Counted from the stretch's first letter, positions 11,299 to 23,334 are shown. The stretch is DNA of 64,000 nt from Hygrocybe punicea (GCA_963556145.1 OY744462.1:1240001-1304000), one strand, 5' to 3'. Translations and numbers: made by a program. Notes: generated by a model from the letters alone, not told the origin.

Positions 11299-11637
11299 AC
11301 CATTGCTTGTTGTTGGTGAAACTCTTCTGTTGTGGCAGTACGTGACTTACGATGACATAGGAATTTACGTGTATTGCCTTGCGGAAGCTACAAGACCATA
11401 ACACCATCTACTTATTCCAATTGACATTAGTATCTTAAACAATGTGGATCTTGGGTAGTGTATGCTTTTGTATCTTGTTTTATAGTTGCGTGTTGATTTT
11501 GCCAATTCAAAGCGGCCTTTGTACATGTACCTGTTTGTATATTTCCTCTGTGCCGGCCAGGGAATCGAGTTCATAAATTTGCAAGGAACCTGGACCACAA
11601 AGTTCGGCTTTTTACAAAGTAATAACAAACACCTCGA

Positions 11638-12096
11638 TGGTTTCAAGTTGCAACATAAATTGTTCCGTCTCAATCCTATACGGTTATCGTTTGGCCACTT
11701 TTGGCGGCAATAAACACATTTTTATCTTGTTCTGAGAGATGAATGACCTATCATTGAGCAGCAACAATCCTCCGAGTTGGCAACCCTCCCGATGCACCAC
11801 CACCTACACAAAAGAAAGTGGGCGTATCATTGTGTGACGACAGGTGGTGTCAGGTAGCTGCACGAACACTGACATAGACGAAAAAAAAAAAAACCACAAC
11901 CTCTCACGGAGCTCGAGGAATGTGAGAATGTTATAAAATCCGCAATCATAGATGCTCATAAAATTCTAGGCAATTCAAAGCGAAAAGCAGTCCAAAATGT
12001 ATGAATAAATGAATGTGGGGCTGAAGGAAGGAGATGGTTGTTGAGATGAAGAAGATCTAGCAGCATTAAAAAAAAAAAAACGCTGTGTTAGTTGGT
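11638..12096. other. Intergenic sequence
   Basis: AT-rich, with poly-A runs at 11880-11893 and 12067-12080. The first ~130 bp is similar to part of the inverted-repeat spacer (8075-8210). It forms the 3' flank of the amine-oxidase-like gene. No gene seen. Confidence 0.5.
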
Positions 12097-14008
12097 TTAA
12101 AGTTGAGTGGACCACACATAATGGCCGGCTGTCAGCGTTGTGACCATTGCCAACGCATAGACAACCACGAAAGAACCTGCTGCCAGGCACTTGTTTGCAC
12201 CCGAACGCGCCGTAGGCTTCGATGTACTACTACTCGTTGTGCCCGACGAGTTGGCAGGTGGGAAATAAGTGTCGACTATGTCAATGCCTGCACGGATGGC
12301 AAACTCCACGGTCTCGAAAGCGTTGAACCCAGACGCATAGTAGGTATTCCTGTTTCCCTGTAGATCGTTGAACTTGGAGTAGTATCCCTGATCCAACTGG
12401 GGTTGATCGTAGTGAGGAAAATAGTCCCACTCCTGAAAATCCATGACGTCGGCGTCAGTGATGGGCTTTGGTATCGCATTGGCGTCCCTAGGGTCTTTGT
12501 TGATCTTGGAAATAGTTTGAATGAGGAGCGTCCTCGCTTCTGCGATCGTCTGGTTGCTCTGGTATTTCCCCCAGGAATACGTGGTTGCGATGTCTGACGA
12601 GTTGAACAGTCGTAGCATTGCGACAGGTTCTCCTGCAGCTTCAGGTAGCCAAGGGATGAATGCACCGAAAGGGAAAGTGTCATCGCCGAGAAGTTGCGCA
12701 ATTAAACCAAGGAAGGTTTCTTGCAAGAACCCAGCAAAGGTAATGCCATCGGGAGTAGCGACACGGACGGCACCTGACCAGTACTTGGTGATTCCAACGG
12801 GGGAGAATACCGTGAGTTCGTCGTCGCTGAGGTCAATGTTGGCAGCTTGAAGAGCGTGCATGACAGGAGGAAAGGCGAGAACCAGGTTCGAGCAATTTTG
12901 GGTGGTAGACGTGGTGGTGCCGTTTCCGATATAGCTGACAACAGGATGATCGCCGCTTCGATCTACAAAGGTTGGTGACATGAGCGGGGAGGCGGTGATG
13001 GTTGATGGCCATGCTCACCAATCTTGGTGATACTAGAGTTGAGATAGATGGGCCCGGTGACATTGCTAGCAGCGTACCGAACAAAAACTTCATGGAAATC
13101 TGTTGATGCAACAGTGACGGGATGAGATAAGAAAGGAAAAGCACTTTGGTCAGGTGCCTACCGATAACATAACCCTGGCTTTGTCCAGCAAAGAACAAGA
13201 GAATATCGGGTGTGAGGTACGTAAGCATGTAGAGCTGCCGTCCGAAAGTTAAATAACAGTTGGGGTCCGAGAGAAGCTAGAACGGACACGTACGACTGGT
13301 ACTTGCGTTACATCACCGTAGCCATACGGTACCATGCCATTCACGAAGAGGAGTAGTAAAAGCGGGTACCCGTTCTCGGCAAGCCAGTCAAAGGTTGACA
13401 TCGTGTATCCCGAGACGCCGTTCTACATGAAGAAAAAAGGCTCGTTTAAGACTCTTTGCAGACTCACCTTGAAACACCTCACCTTGTAACCAATCGTCGC
13501 ATTTGGAGCAAATTGGGTGTTCCAGAATTGGGTATATTTGTCAATTTCCGCCTTGAATAGCGAACTCTGGGTCAATGAGGCAGTCGATGTACCGTCCTGC
13601 TCGGTGTGGCCAGTCCGCCACTCATACAACCAGAGGCTGGACGCATGCCCGAAAGGAAATGAAGGCACACCGACAGCATTTATAATAGGCAGCGTCTCGC
13701 GATAAGTGTCATTGGAGTACAGAAGGGCGCCCATGGGGTGAAACAAGGCGCTGATGGTTACCAACAGGATATTAACTCAACCGTCGTCACACTATGAGTG
13801 GGCTCACTCACTTTTCATCGTAATATGCTTGACATTTACCGCCGACTTCTGGGTTCTTTTCGAAGATCACTGTTTGATACCCTCTGGCCTGAAGCCTGTT
13901 GGCGACGGTCAAGCCAGCTGGTCCTGCACCGACAATGCAAACAGGGTCAGCGAAAGCGATGGCGCAAATGGATACCAAAGTAAGGAGGAGGAAAACAGGG
14001 GGTTCCAT
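12097..14008 (-). CDS. Secreted FAD-dependent amine oxidoreductase-like protein
   Basis: Six-exon gene, 537 residues. Exons on the plus scale: 13812-14008, 13483-13750, 13294-13422, 13162-13234, 13019-13099, 12097-12962; introns are 56-62 nt with GT...AG ends and all join in frame. The N-terminus (MEPPVFLLLTLVSICAIAFA) is a signal peptide, followed at once by the FAD-binding Rossmann motif VGAGPAGLTVANRL and the E-K-N-P-E-V-GG-K segment. FHPMGALLY and the C-terminal half are typical of fungal flavin-containing amine oxidoreductases, often annotated as beta-cyclopiazonate-dehydrogenase-like. The tail is Ser/Thr-rich followed by a hydrophobic stretch, suggesting a GPI anchor or membrane tail. 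Substrate unknown. It is divergent from the GH5 gene across a ~460 bp gap. It looks intact. Confidence 0.88.
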
Positions 14009-14468
14009 TGATGGAGGCGAAAGCCAGGTGAGCCGTCTTTTAAGGCTCCTGAGTTATTACATCATATTGAATGAGGAGGCCTCCAATATTAATGGATGGT
14101 GATTCGATCTTCAGGAACGAGTTTGAGCTTGAGCTTGAGCTTGTGTCGGGCGGCTGAAACACTTCAAAATTCGTTTCGGGGCCTATTCGGGCTGCGCAAC
14201 TGAAATAAGACCGGTACCTGGCGAGTGAAATGCGACAAAAACCAATCAGTATAATGTCCAATATCCAATGTGCAACCGGAAACCCCACCGTCGACACTTT
14301 TCAAGTCACCAAGCAAGCATAGCATATATAATCAATATTTTACGTAATAGCAATACGTAAATTTGTAATAATTCACCGAATGTCGTACGATGTCATGCCA
14401 GTGACAGCCTCCAACTTTTGGTGGTGCGCCTAAATACGGCTTTCTCTGCGCAAAACCGCCTTTGCAGC
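14009..14468. promoter_or_regulatory. Shared divergent promoter region
   Basis: 460 bp between the start codons of the amine-oxidase-like gene (minus) and the GH5 gene (plus). AT-rich sequence with CATATATAATC at about 14323 could serve as a TATA element. I see no recognisable operator. An upstream in-frame ATG at 14418 could extend the GH5 protein by 17 residues. Confidence 0.4.
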
Positions 14469-17196
14469 ATGCCCCAAGTCCCCTCAGTCTCGCCAGCGAC
14501 AGGCCAACCCACCGCTTCCTCCTTTATTCACACAACAGCTTGCAATTTCGTAGACAACGCGGGGCGCACGCTTCTGCTTCGAGGTGTCAATCTATCTGGG
14601 ACCTCAAAAACACCTGTCGGGAAACCTTCTTATATTTTAGACGGCTTCTGGGAAACAGCCGAGGATGGAGGTGACAGCTTTGTCGGGAGACCGTTGAATA
14701 TCGAGGATGGTTCGGCGGATGTTCACCTGGCTCGTTTGAGGGGGTGGGGCTTCACCCTGCTCAGGCTCCCTTTTCCTTGGGAGGCTCTCGAACATGAAGG
14801 ACCGTGCGTGTCGTTTTGGAACTTGCATAGTTGTCTGCAATTTGACACCACACTAGAGGAAAGTATGATTACGAGTTCATGGACTATATCGTACAGGTGC
14901 TTCGGAAATGCAAAGAATATGGTTTCAAGGTTTTCATGGATCCGCACCAAGATACGGTTAGTGATCCACAATTTCAACCTATCGAGCTGATCTCATTGCT
15001 TTTCAGTGGTCCCGCTTTTCTGGCGGGTCTGGGGCACCTTACTGGACTCTCCTCGCTTGTGGTCTCAATCCCCGCAACTTCACCGCAACCCAAGCAGCTA
15101 TCATTCATGCCGAATACCCCCTCGCCAACGACCCCGACCCCGCGAAGCTGCCTGCGATGATCTGGTCAACAAACTACGGCCGCCTCGTCTCTCAGACGAT
15201 CTTCACTCTCTTCTATTGCGGCCGGGACTTTGCACCGAAATGTATCATTGACGGCAAAAATATCCAAGACTATTTGCAGGAGCACTATATCGAGGCTGTC
15301 GGAAAGCTGGCCGATCGAATCAGAGACGCAGGAGACCTGCTGGACGAGTGTGTTATTGGCTGGGACAGCATGAACGAGCCATTCGAGGGCTTTTGCGGGT
15401 GGTCAGACTTGAATTCGATACCGACCAAGCAGTGTTCCATCCTTAGAAAAGGCACATGCCCGACACCTGCGCAGTCCTTGCGCCTCGGCATGGGCCAAGC
15501 GCAGACCGTAGAACATTGGACATTCGGTCCATTTGGCCCCGGGCGAGATGGCACGGTGACCATCGATCCGAAGGGCCTCAAGATCTGGTCAAACCCAGAG
15601 ACAGAGGTGGACGGGGTGCACCCGAAGTGGGGATGGAAACGTGACCCAGGTTGGGTTCTTGGTACATGTTTGTGGGCACAGCATGGCGTGTGGGACATCG
15701 AGACCGGTTATATCCTCTTGCCCGGTTACTTCAAGTTCATGCCAGGCGAGGAGCTGGACTTCATCGCTGACTATTGGCGTCTGCATTGGCAGGCGTATGC
15801 GAGGCGAATCCGTGCGTCTCACCCGGAAGCTATACTTTTTGTTCATCCGCCTGTATTCGCTCCGCCTCCTCCTCTCCAAGAGGACGACCTTCGTGGCCGT
15901 TGTGCATACTCGACACATTATTACGATGGCCTGACTCTCGTGACGCGACATTGGAACTGGTTCAACGCAGATGCGTTAGGACTCTTGCGTGGAAAATACT
16001 CGTCCAAGATGGCTGCTGTCAAAATTGGAGAGTCCGCCATCCGAAAATCACTTCAGGAGCAGCTCGCGATGTTAAAAGAAGATGCACTGATTCTCGGCCC
16101 ATACCCTACGGTCATCGGAGAGATTGGCATACCCTATGACATGGACGGAAAGCGATCATACGGGTGGACGGATAACGGAAAGTACAAGGGAGATTACCGA
16201 CGGCAGGAGAAGGCACTCGACGCCAGTCTGAATGGGGCGGATGGGTCGAACGTGATCAATTGGACTGTATGGAACTATTGTCCCGATGGTGGGCATGACT
16301 GGGGAGATGGGTGGAATATGGAGGATTTGAGTCTATGGTGCCCGGACGACCTACGGAGACAAGTGGATGCGCCGAGCATGTATGAGATGGGCGACGGGTC
16401 TGATGCTGGTCTGTTACAGAAAAACCTAGCGAACGGGTCTGCGAGAGAGGCTATCACGGCTGCAACATCGACCTTGTCGCTGCCGACACTCAAGGGCCCA
16501 ACGAGCCTCAAGTTAGCCGCGCAAAAGGCGAGTGTGGCGCTCCATGGGTGGCACGAGAACCCATACGATTTTCTCACGGATGGTGCACGAGCTGTGCGGG
16601 CGTTCAGCAGGCCATATCCACAGAAAATCGTCGGGAGGCCGGGGCTATTGAATTTCAACATCGCCAAGGCCGAGTTCAAGCTAAGTGTGCTCGTAAGACC
16701 TGAGGACAAGCCGAGGAAGATGGCCATTGGAGATGACGATGGCGTAGAGGAATTAGCTACGGAAATCTTTGTGCCGCTTGTGCATTTTGCGCACCCGAAG
16801 CTCCTTGGAATGCGTTCGGCTTATCAAGATGATTCACTACGGTCAAGCGGATACGCGAGCCAAAATGTTTCGGCCATTACCCTCACGAGGATGGCGCCAT
16901 CTGCGTCCTGCTCGTCCGATATCAGTAAAGCCGCTGGGAGTCCGAAACTAGGAAGTGTGGGGCTGTATGAAAGGAACTTGGTGGACGTGCAGGTCCGGGT
17001 GAGTGAGGGACGATGGGCTGTGGAGGGCCAGGTGCTGAAGTGGTGGTATGATGTCCCAGAGGAAGGGGAGACAGAGAGGGAGTACGTCATCGAAATCAGG
17101 CGTAAGGGCGGGGTGATTCATATGCAGGATGCGAAGGAAAGAAACTGGTGCTATCGGTTCTGCAGGGAGACGCTGGCAGGATGTTGTATGATGTGA
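14469..17196 (+). CDS. GH5 glycosylceramidase / steryl-beta-glucosidase-like
   Basis: Three exons (14469-14803, 14857-14956, 15007-17196) give 874 residues. Introns of 53 and 50 nt start GTGCGT and GTTAGT. The N-terminus has RGVNLSGTSKTP and FWETAEDGGDSFVGRPL, typical of the GH5_12-type fungal enzymes (EGCrP/Sgl1-like) that hydrolyse glucosylceramide or steryl glucosides. The acid/base is Glu269 in WDSMNEP and the nucleophile Glu517 in VIGEIGIPYD. The C-terminal third is the extra beta-rich region found in this family, and overall length fits. No signal peptide, so probably intracellular. It appears intact. The exact lipid substrate cannot be told from sequence. I chose 14469 because MPQVPSVS matches a normal short N-terminus; 14418 is possible. 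Confidence 0.9.
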
Positions 17197-17324
17197 TTAT
17201 TTATTTTTTGCATGGATCTTTTTCAACTTGCAACCTTTTTATCATCGATCCTCCCTCTTTTTAGATAACTCCGCATTTTGTAAACTTATGTATCATTGTT
17301 CAAATGCGCGTATTTATTATAAAG

Positions 17325-18361
17325 TTAGATTTGACGAGTTTCTTCTATTTGTGGGTCTAGCGATTGACTCGGAGCTGATGAGTTTGCCAGTGGGGGGCTT
17401 GTACTTTTGGTCTGCGGGGTATTTGAGGTGGTGAGTGGAGGGGATACGTTGTTGGATGGTGATGTACTAGGTGTTGTCGTTACGAGCTGAATGCGTGGGA
17501 GTTGTAGAGGTGTGTTCTCAAACTCTGCCCATCCTCCACGCAAACCGATCTCTACGATGCGTTCTAATATCCGTGCGAGTTCGTCATTCCTATCGAAAAC
17601 AGAGGGATATAATAAATACAGAAGCAGGTAAAAAAAAAAAAAAACACGAAGGGCATTATGGCAGGCTACTAGTACACACCTTTGTTTCTCTTGGTGCAAC
17701 TGATCCTCCCATTGCGTTGCGAAATTCTCTACCCTCGTGGTCAGCTCTTGCAATTTGGTCCCGAGAAGGTCCAAGTGTTCGTCCACGTTGTACCGTCGTT
17801 TAGATTGGACCCGTGAAGATCGCCACGTTTCACCGATTATCAAGGCGGCTGCTACGCTGAAGAGGAAGCCTTCCGCAAGGGCGTTTGCGCCGTTCTCGAT
17901 TGCTCTAAAAAAATGTATTTTTTTTATTTTTTACATGTTAACATAGGTTTAGACGTTCACACTATATGTTAGAGGCGCACCGTGCTTCTGAAAGAGGACG
18001 GATGTGTTTCGCTGGTTCTCCGAGAATGTTCGTCCTGAGCTTCACTTCTGTGCGATACATCCTCTGTGCGAGTGACACGCAGAACTCGCGAAACCGTTCA
18101 TGTCTGTAACATGTAATAACAACGTTAAAAATGAACGACCGGGCTTGTGTAGAGAGTTTTTGGATGGAAAAAAACGTAGGGGGTGGGGTGGGGATGGGCA
18201 AACTGACTGCTTGGCCTGGTTCTTTACCTGGGTGCTGATGGGCTTGGCTAACGTCTGCAGAAGTGCGCATGCGGGAAGATAGTGAGATTTTTCAAGTTGG
18301 ACGTTGCAATTGAGGTGGGACCCACTCGGATGATGAGGGTAGCGAGCTTGACAGTGGCCAT
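17325..18361 (-). CDS. OPA3-like mitochondrial protein
   Basis: Five exons (18326-18361, 18208-18254, 17981-18103, 17680-17904, 17325-17589), 231 residues. The protein begins MATVKLATLIIRTLAKPIS and continues HERFREFCVSLAQRMYRTEV, LGEPAKHIRPLSEARAIENG, ALAEGFLFSVAAALIIGETW, the pattern of the OPA3 family (mitochondrial membrane, linked to organelle morphology in animals). A coiled-coil follows (LGTKLQELTTRVENFATQWE), then LARILERIVEIGLRGGWAEF and a Ser/Thr/Pro-rich tail. Introns are 71, 104, 76 and 90 nt. It is convergent with the GH5 gene, only ~130 bp between stops. Looks intact. Confidence 0.88.
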
Positions 18362-18492
18362 TACACTACTACACTACAGCCAAAGTCTTTTGAAAATGCA
18401 AATAATTTATACTAACTTGAACGCACCTGGCAGCCTCTATACGTTGCGTTGGACGTGCCGTTGTGCTAGTAAGAGTTGTATTATGTCGAATA

Positions 18493-18992
18493 TCAGCCGT
18501 TCCGCAGTAAGCGGCTAGTAACTTGAACGAGGCTAACTAGCTTCAGACCAGAACTGCTCTCCGCAATAGTTCTCCATAGGCTACCGCGGCGAAGGCCAGT
18601 TGTCTCCTCCACTCTAGGCCTCAATGCAAAGATGTTTGTTCGGAAGAACGTCACGATGCAGTGCCCCTTGCGCAACCGGCTAAGGCTTCGTTTTCGACGA
18701 CGAGAGGGAGGTGTCGATCGGCGGACAACGAGTTCATAGCTAGTGTCCTGGATAACGCCGGGACTGCCATCTCTTTGCTACAAAGATGAAGCTCTTTGGC
18801 GGATATTCCTAGGACAGCATTTGTCCAAGCACTCCCGCGTTCCGGATCTGCAACCATCTGGATCTCATCTACAACCGCAACCTCGTAATCCGACACCATC
18901 TCCACCGTGGCGCTAAGTAACGGTGCGTCTTCCAGCACGATCCTCTGCTCCTCGCCAGTAATCAGATTACAGGGCACACAACTTTGCACTAC
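18493..18992 (-). pseudogene. SUV3-like mitochondrial RNA helicase fragment
   Basis: The minus strand reads CVPCNLITGEEQR, then DYEVAVVDEIQMVADPERGS with the DEIQ Walker-B box, then AWTNAVLGISAKELHLC and later PLVVENEALAG. A +/-1 frameshift near 18660 moves to GHCIVTFFRTNIFALRPRVE followed by ETTGLR. This order matches the SUV3 DExH helicase core. The Walker-A region and the second RecA lobe are missing, so this is a broken partial copy, presumably a duplicate of a functional gene elsewhere. Confidence 0.8.
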
Positions 18993-19252
18993 GCCTAGCG
19001 TTCGTCGAAAGGTATCTTCAAGGACATGACTCTACGTTCTGTAAGTGCCGACTTTTCGCTTGCTGGTGCCTGGTCTTGCCCAGTAAGTGTTCAATGATTT
19101 TATTGCTATCGAGAAATTGATCCTCTGATATCAAGGAACACCCTAACTTTTGTAATAATATCCTTCCTTCCAAAACTGAATCCGTGTTTACGGTCGACAT
19201 TCAACTAGGCAGAAGCATGTTACGAAGTAATCGAGGAAGGTCCAGCATCAAC

Positions 19253-19441
19253 GATCTCCCGAACACAGTGGCTCGCATATTTAGGGTTGCCGCCCTTCAC
19301 CACAGCCGGGGCACCGATCTTGGATTCATGAGATACGTCTAGCCCGGAATCTGTGCCGTCAGCTGTGCCAGATTCTGGATCCGCATGTAATGGAACGATT
19401 TGTCCTCGGTTCAGCCGCTCCCAGACTTCGTCCGCAAGTCA
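19253..19441 (-). pseudogene. Unidentified protein C-terminal fragment
   Basis: A 62-codon open stretch, LADEVWERLNRGQIVPLHAD at its start and GPSSITS-stop at its end, with good protein-like composition. An in-frame TGA directly precedes it and no clean splice acceptor rescues the frame. Probably the last exon of a broken gene; family unknown. Confidence 0.35.
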
Positions 19442-19467
19442 CCTAAGTGGACCAGCGTATAACCCCG

Positions 19468-19660
19468 TATTAGCGGATGCAAGCACTCGCAAGGCATTGT
19501 AATGTCAATGCAGAAAGAGGACGGTACGGTAACGCGCTGCAGGCGGCTTCGAAGCGGCTGCTTCTCGAGAACAAAACTAATGTCAATGCTGAAGGAGAAC
19601 AGTTGGCGTTGTGCGACTTCTGGAGGAATGCGGCTGAGATGATATCAATGTGTAACATTT
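19468..19660 (+). pseudogene. Ankyrin-repeat fragment
   Basis: Plus-strand frame with two decayed ankyrin units: NVNAERGRYGNALQAAS and then LLLENKTNVNAEGE. The GNALQAAS...LLLENxAxVNAxGG pattern is the usual repeat of basidiomycete NACHT/ankyrin proteins. Between the motifs part of a unit is missing. Too short to be functional. Confidence 0.65.
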
Positions 19661-19699
19661 CTGGTGCAAAAACATTGATAAATTTATCTTGCTGCAATA

Positions 19700-20308
19700 A
19701 CCAATAAAAGGGAAATCATTACCTTATTCATCGATATTCGTCATTTATTAGGAACACATTTTTCAAACAGAGCTTGGAGCCAATGTACATCTGGCAACTA
19801 CCCTTATTAGTCGACTTTACCGCATACACATGCCGGTGTGCGCAGATGCATCTAGAGGCCTCTTGACAGTTAATAAGCTACTGTTTATATCAATTGGCCA
19901 TGGCCTCATGCGGACTACGAACAAAAGGAAAATAATCTGTAGGGCAATCGGATGTGTTGTAGCCGTCTAATCGCAGCTGTTTCACGGAGACCGCCCAACC
20001 CTGGTTAAAAAGATAATTCGCAGGTCTTTCTACCCATGGAATTAACACATGTAGGCACCTGTGCCCTAGGCCACATGGAGTTACGACTTTCCTACCTGAA
20101 CATAGTCATCTACGACTTGAGGCCTTGAGGTACCGATTCATAACCCGCTTACTCAGGCCTCAGGTCAAACGAACCACCGCTCGGGATTCAATGTCGTAAA
20201 GCTTCGGGGTCACCATTACGTATATAGTTTACGTTTGATGCAACGTGCAAAGAAACATCCATGATCAAGCAATTCCATGATCAAGCAATTCCATTGTTAT
20301 TCTATCAC
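19700..20308. other. Intergenic, nothing recognised
   Basis: No open frame with protein-like composition. It contains a short direct repeat (ATGATCAAGCAATTCC at 20261 and 20277) just downstream of the kinase stop codon. Confidence 0.5.
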
Positions 20309-22304
20309 TCACTCTGTCGTCAAACAGAAAGGTCGTGAAAGAGATACTCCGCCTGAGAACGAAGCCCGGAGATGATGGAATTGTCCCAGTTTCCAAGTTG
20401 ACCAGGATGACTGCCTTGAGGTGGGGTTGCACTGGAGACCAACGACCACTTTGCTTGCGGTGGGCCTCTCCTTGGGCGACGCTTTCCAGCAGCCTTGCAT
20501 GAGATTCCACATATCGTCGTCCAAACCGCGACTCCTGCAGATATTGAGCGGGGGAATGGACGGTCTGATTCCGCGAATCACCGCCAGAACTATGGCGGCG
20601 TCATTGGAAAATTCGCAGAGTGGAACCTTGTCAGTGAATATCTACACGGGAGGCACTGAACGTGGTCAGATGTTGGCTCTACGGAATGTAGCGACGCACC
20701 TCGTAACAGGCACACGCAAATGCATAAATGTCCGTGGCCATGCGGCCGGAACTGCTTCTTTCCTGAGTGTCGTCGAGCAATTCAGGGGCTTCCCACCGCA
20801 ACGTGCCCCCAATCGGACCGCTTGAAAACGAGGACAGCTTCAACACTTGAGAATCTGTAGAAGCGGCCAAACCAAAATCCGAAAGACAGGCCCTTCTTGA
20901 ACGATTGATCAAGATGTTGACCTAGTTGGTTTGTTCGAAATTGTGAAGTCAAATGAGGGGAGGTGACTTACCCCCTTGATATCTCCGTGAATTATTTTCT
21001 TGCTGTGAAGATAGTCGAGGCCTTGAGCAACATCTAGTACCTTAGTTTTTCGTAAATATTGAAGGCAAACCGTTGGGGTACAATGTCTGCCGAGCTCACC
21101 AAAGTCCGTCTGTTGGTCCCAGGAAAAATTTCAAGGAATTCCAGTACGTTGCCATTTTCCATCCATGGCGAGACGAGGCAAACCCTGGAGGGGTCATCGT
21201 TCCAATGATGGACGCCATAGAAAGGCAGCACATTCGGGTGGAATAGCTGTCTCCATATCAAAGCTTCGCGTAAAAAGTCCTATTAAATAAATCCGTGGTC
21301 AATGTTTGTGGTAACGTAGTACAACCAACGAAAACCAAACCTTGCGGAATTTTTTCATGTCTGATGTAACATATATTTTCAGGACCTTAATAGCAACTCT
21401 TTCGCCTCCTACGCGCCCCTGCCAGACATCACCATATTTCCCCGATGCCATAGGGTCGTCCCCGAATCTTTGCACACCCTTGAGAAGGAGACACTCCGGG
21501 TAAAGTTCGGATACCCTGGATAATCGGACAAGTGCATTGATAAATGGACTTCGCAAAGCTGGACTAAGTTGAGGGCAGTCAAGTAACTGCCATTGTCGTA
21601 TGTCAATGCTTAATAAATGTTACAAAGCAGGGGAGATACACGTACGGCCTGGACAAGATTGAGTAATGCCTGCGCATCCTCTCCCCGCTCTGAAAGGAAC
21701 AGTCTGTACGTTTGACGGTTGGTAATCACAGTTTCCAGCCAACTGCAGATGGTGGAAGCAATTGGGGGATTCCCTTCAAGTTCACAGAAGAAAGATGAAC
21801 GACCAGTCGGAAGTTGAATGGCAACGGCACTTGTCGTCTCCGTGATCCAAGAACTAGCCTTGGGCGTCAGATTGCGATGCTCGGTACCGGAAGGTAACTC
21901 CTTGGGGGGATCATCGACGTCCTAGGGAATATATTCACACCGGCCCAAGTTCTGAATACCAGGAATATTCACTATCCTGAAACTCACGCACTAAGATGGC
22001 ATCCGAATATGAAAGTCACAGGAAGGACCGAGCATAGACTTGCATGTGACGGCTTTCATGTTTGAGGCTTGTTCAAATATTCGACAACGTTTACCGTTGC
22101 GATCGGTGGTACATCACTTCGCGAACCCGCGCTCCTGGGTTTTTCGGCCGCGGTCCCAGCGCCGTAGTATGGTCCCGGTGGTCGTGTTGTCGTACATAGC
22201 CATCTGATTCCATCATCGTTTCGTACCACATCCTGTGCGTTTGCGGTCCTCTTTGCCGTCTTGTTGCCCTGCCTCTCCCTTTGGTGGTTTCCATTCGATG
22301 TCAA
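20309..22304 (-). CDS. TKL-like protein kinase
   Basis: Minus-strand gene with introns at 21587-21645, 21280-21340, 21041-21099, 20922-20971 and 20642-20699, all GT...AG, 50-61 nt and in frame. The kinase domain shows a P-loop-like ASGKYGDVWQGRV, catalytic-lysine motif VAIKV, HGDIKGVNIL (HGD in place of HRD, common in mushroom TKL kinases), DFGLA, then GTLRWEAPELL and CWKASPKERPTA. An N-terminal helical region (TICSWLETVITN...LLNLVQALLDC) precedes it. The exon ending at 21921 begins DVDDPPKELPSG. The first exon is uncertain: I propose 22095-22304 (start MTSNGNHQRER) joined by a long 173-nt intron; the sequence between contains stops in the alternative frames. Probably functional, but the 5' end needs transcript data. 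Confidence 0.75.
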
Positions 22305-23060
22305 TCATCGCCATTTGGGTTGCCATTCCTGCCTTTGGCCCTATCGGCTCGTATCTGGCACGTTTAAGTTCCCGCTAACCAACCTCAGCATCATAACAAA
22401 TCTGCAGGTAAATTAGCAGTTACTTAAAATGATCGACGAAGGTTATGATGATAGAACGAGTGTGCTTCGCAATCTTAAGATAAGCTATAAGAGACTAGGT
22501 AATCTTCATGATGTTCATTAGCAGTTACGTACTTGAATTTGCATGATAAATTATCCCAGACTGCAACATGCAGTAATCATAATGGCTTGTGTTTGTTCAT
22601 GCGGTACAGACGGCTTTGTCACGGTACCGGTTGCCTCAGCGAAGGTTCACGTCGACGCCATTATCACAGCAATAATGGGATAATGCCATCAAGGACTATA
22701 AGGGGCAGGAGAAATAACCTTCTGGGGGAAAAAATACCCACAAGGTTTGGGTGCCTCCAGGGATTTGTGCCAAATAAAAAGCGACAATAGATTCGCTAGT
22801 GGGCAGGGCCAGATGTCTTGAGCGTCAATGTTGACCGTGATTTATAATACTAACAAAAGGAACCCTGGAGATTCGATTGGAGAACATCCGAGTCAGTATT
22901 TTTCGCACTGTCATATAAATAATTGACATCGCACGCTTTGAGTGTGTAGCCTGTGCTTGCTGTGAATGACGGTGTTTGCAAACCGACTTATTTTGTAATA
23001 TTTATTCTTATCGGACTTACATTTCGGAAACTAATGTCCGACGCGCCAAGTTTTATATCG
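22305..23060. other. Intergenic, nothing recognised
   Basis: AT-rich sequence upstream of the kinase and of the retroelement. Short frames (such as 22533-22790) lack motifs. The 5' boundary of the retroelement must lie near the right end of this stretch, but I could not find a repeat that marks it. Confidence 0.4.
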
Positions 23061-23334
23061 AGTTTAAAAAATAATTTTACTCAAGTCTAATAGACGAGAG
23101 CTTTTCTACTACACGCGATCTCGCCGTATCCCGTTCTATGGCGTAATTCCCTCACGCAGGCGTACCTCCTTTCTGACAAAGCGTAACCCTACCTTTCGGG
23201 TGAACCCAAGCTCGCGCGGAGAAACAGGAGTTTGTCTCACCCTCCTTTCTCTCACCGCATTGGTTCACCCAGGAGTAGAGATTATTTTTTTATTCTCTTT
23301 TTCATATCTGAATAAATTCCATCAAATCTCTTTT

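Larger units (their letters stand above)
8940..11637 (-). repeat. Right arm of the large inverted duplication
   Basis: Reverse-complement partner of 4592-7277. The inner end begins at the shared GTTGAACTG/CAGTTCAAC word next to the spacer; the outer end fades near CAAACACCT (left 4590, right 11625). Candidate genes of the left arm occur here in mirror image and are kept open. Confidence 0.85.

Noticed and set aside
4592..11637. Polinton or other giant-TIR transposon
   Set aside because: No integrase, polymerase B or other element gene between the arms; the spacer holds a host-type nitroreductase pseudogene. Not fully excluded.
14637..16727. Several antisense frames across the GH5 gene (up to 150 codons)
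   Set aside because: GC-rich shadow frames; the plus strand carries the catalytic motifs and introns.
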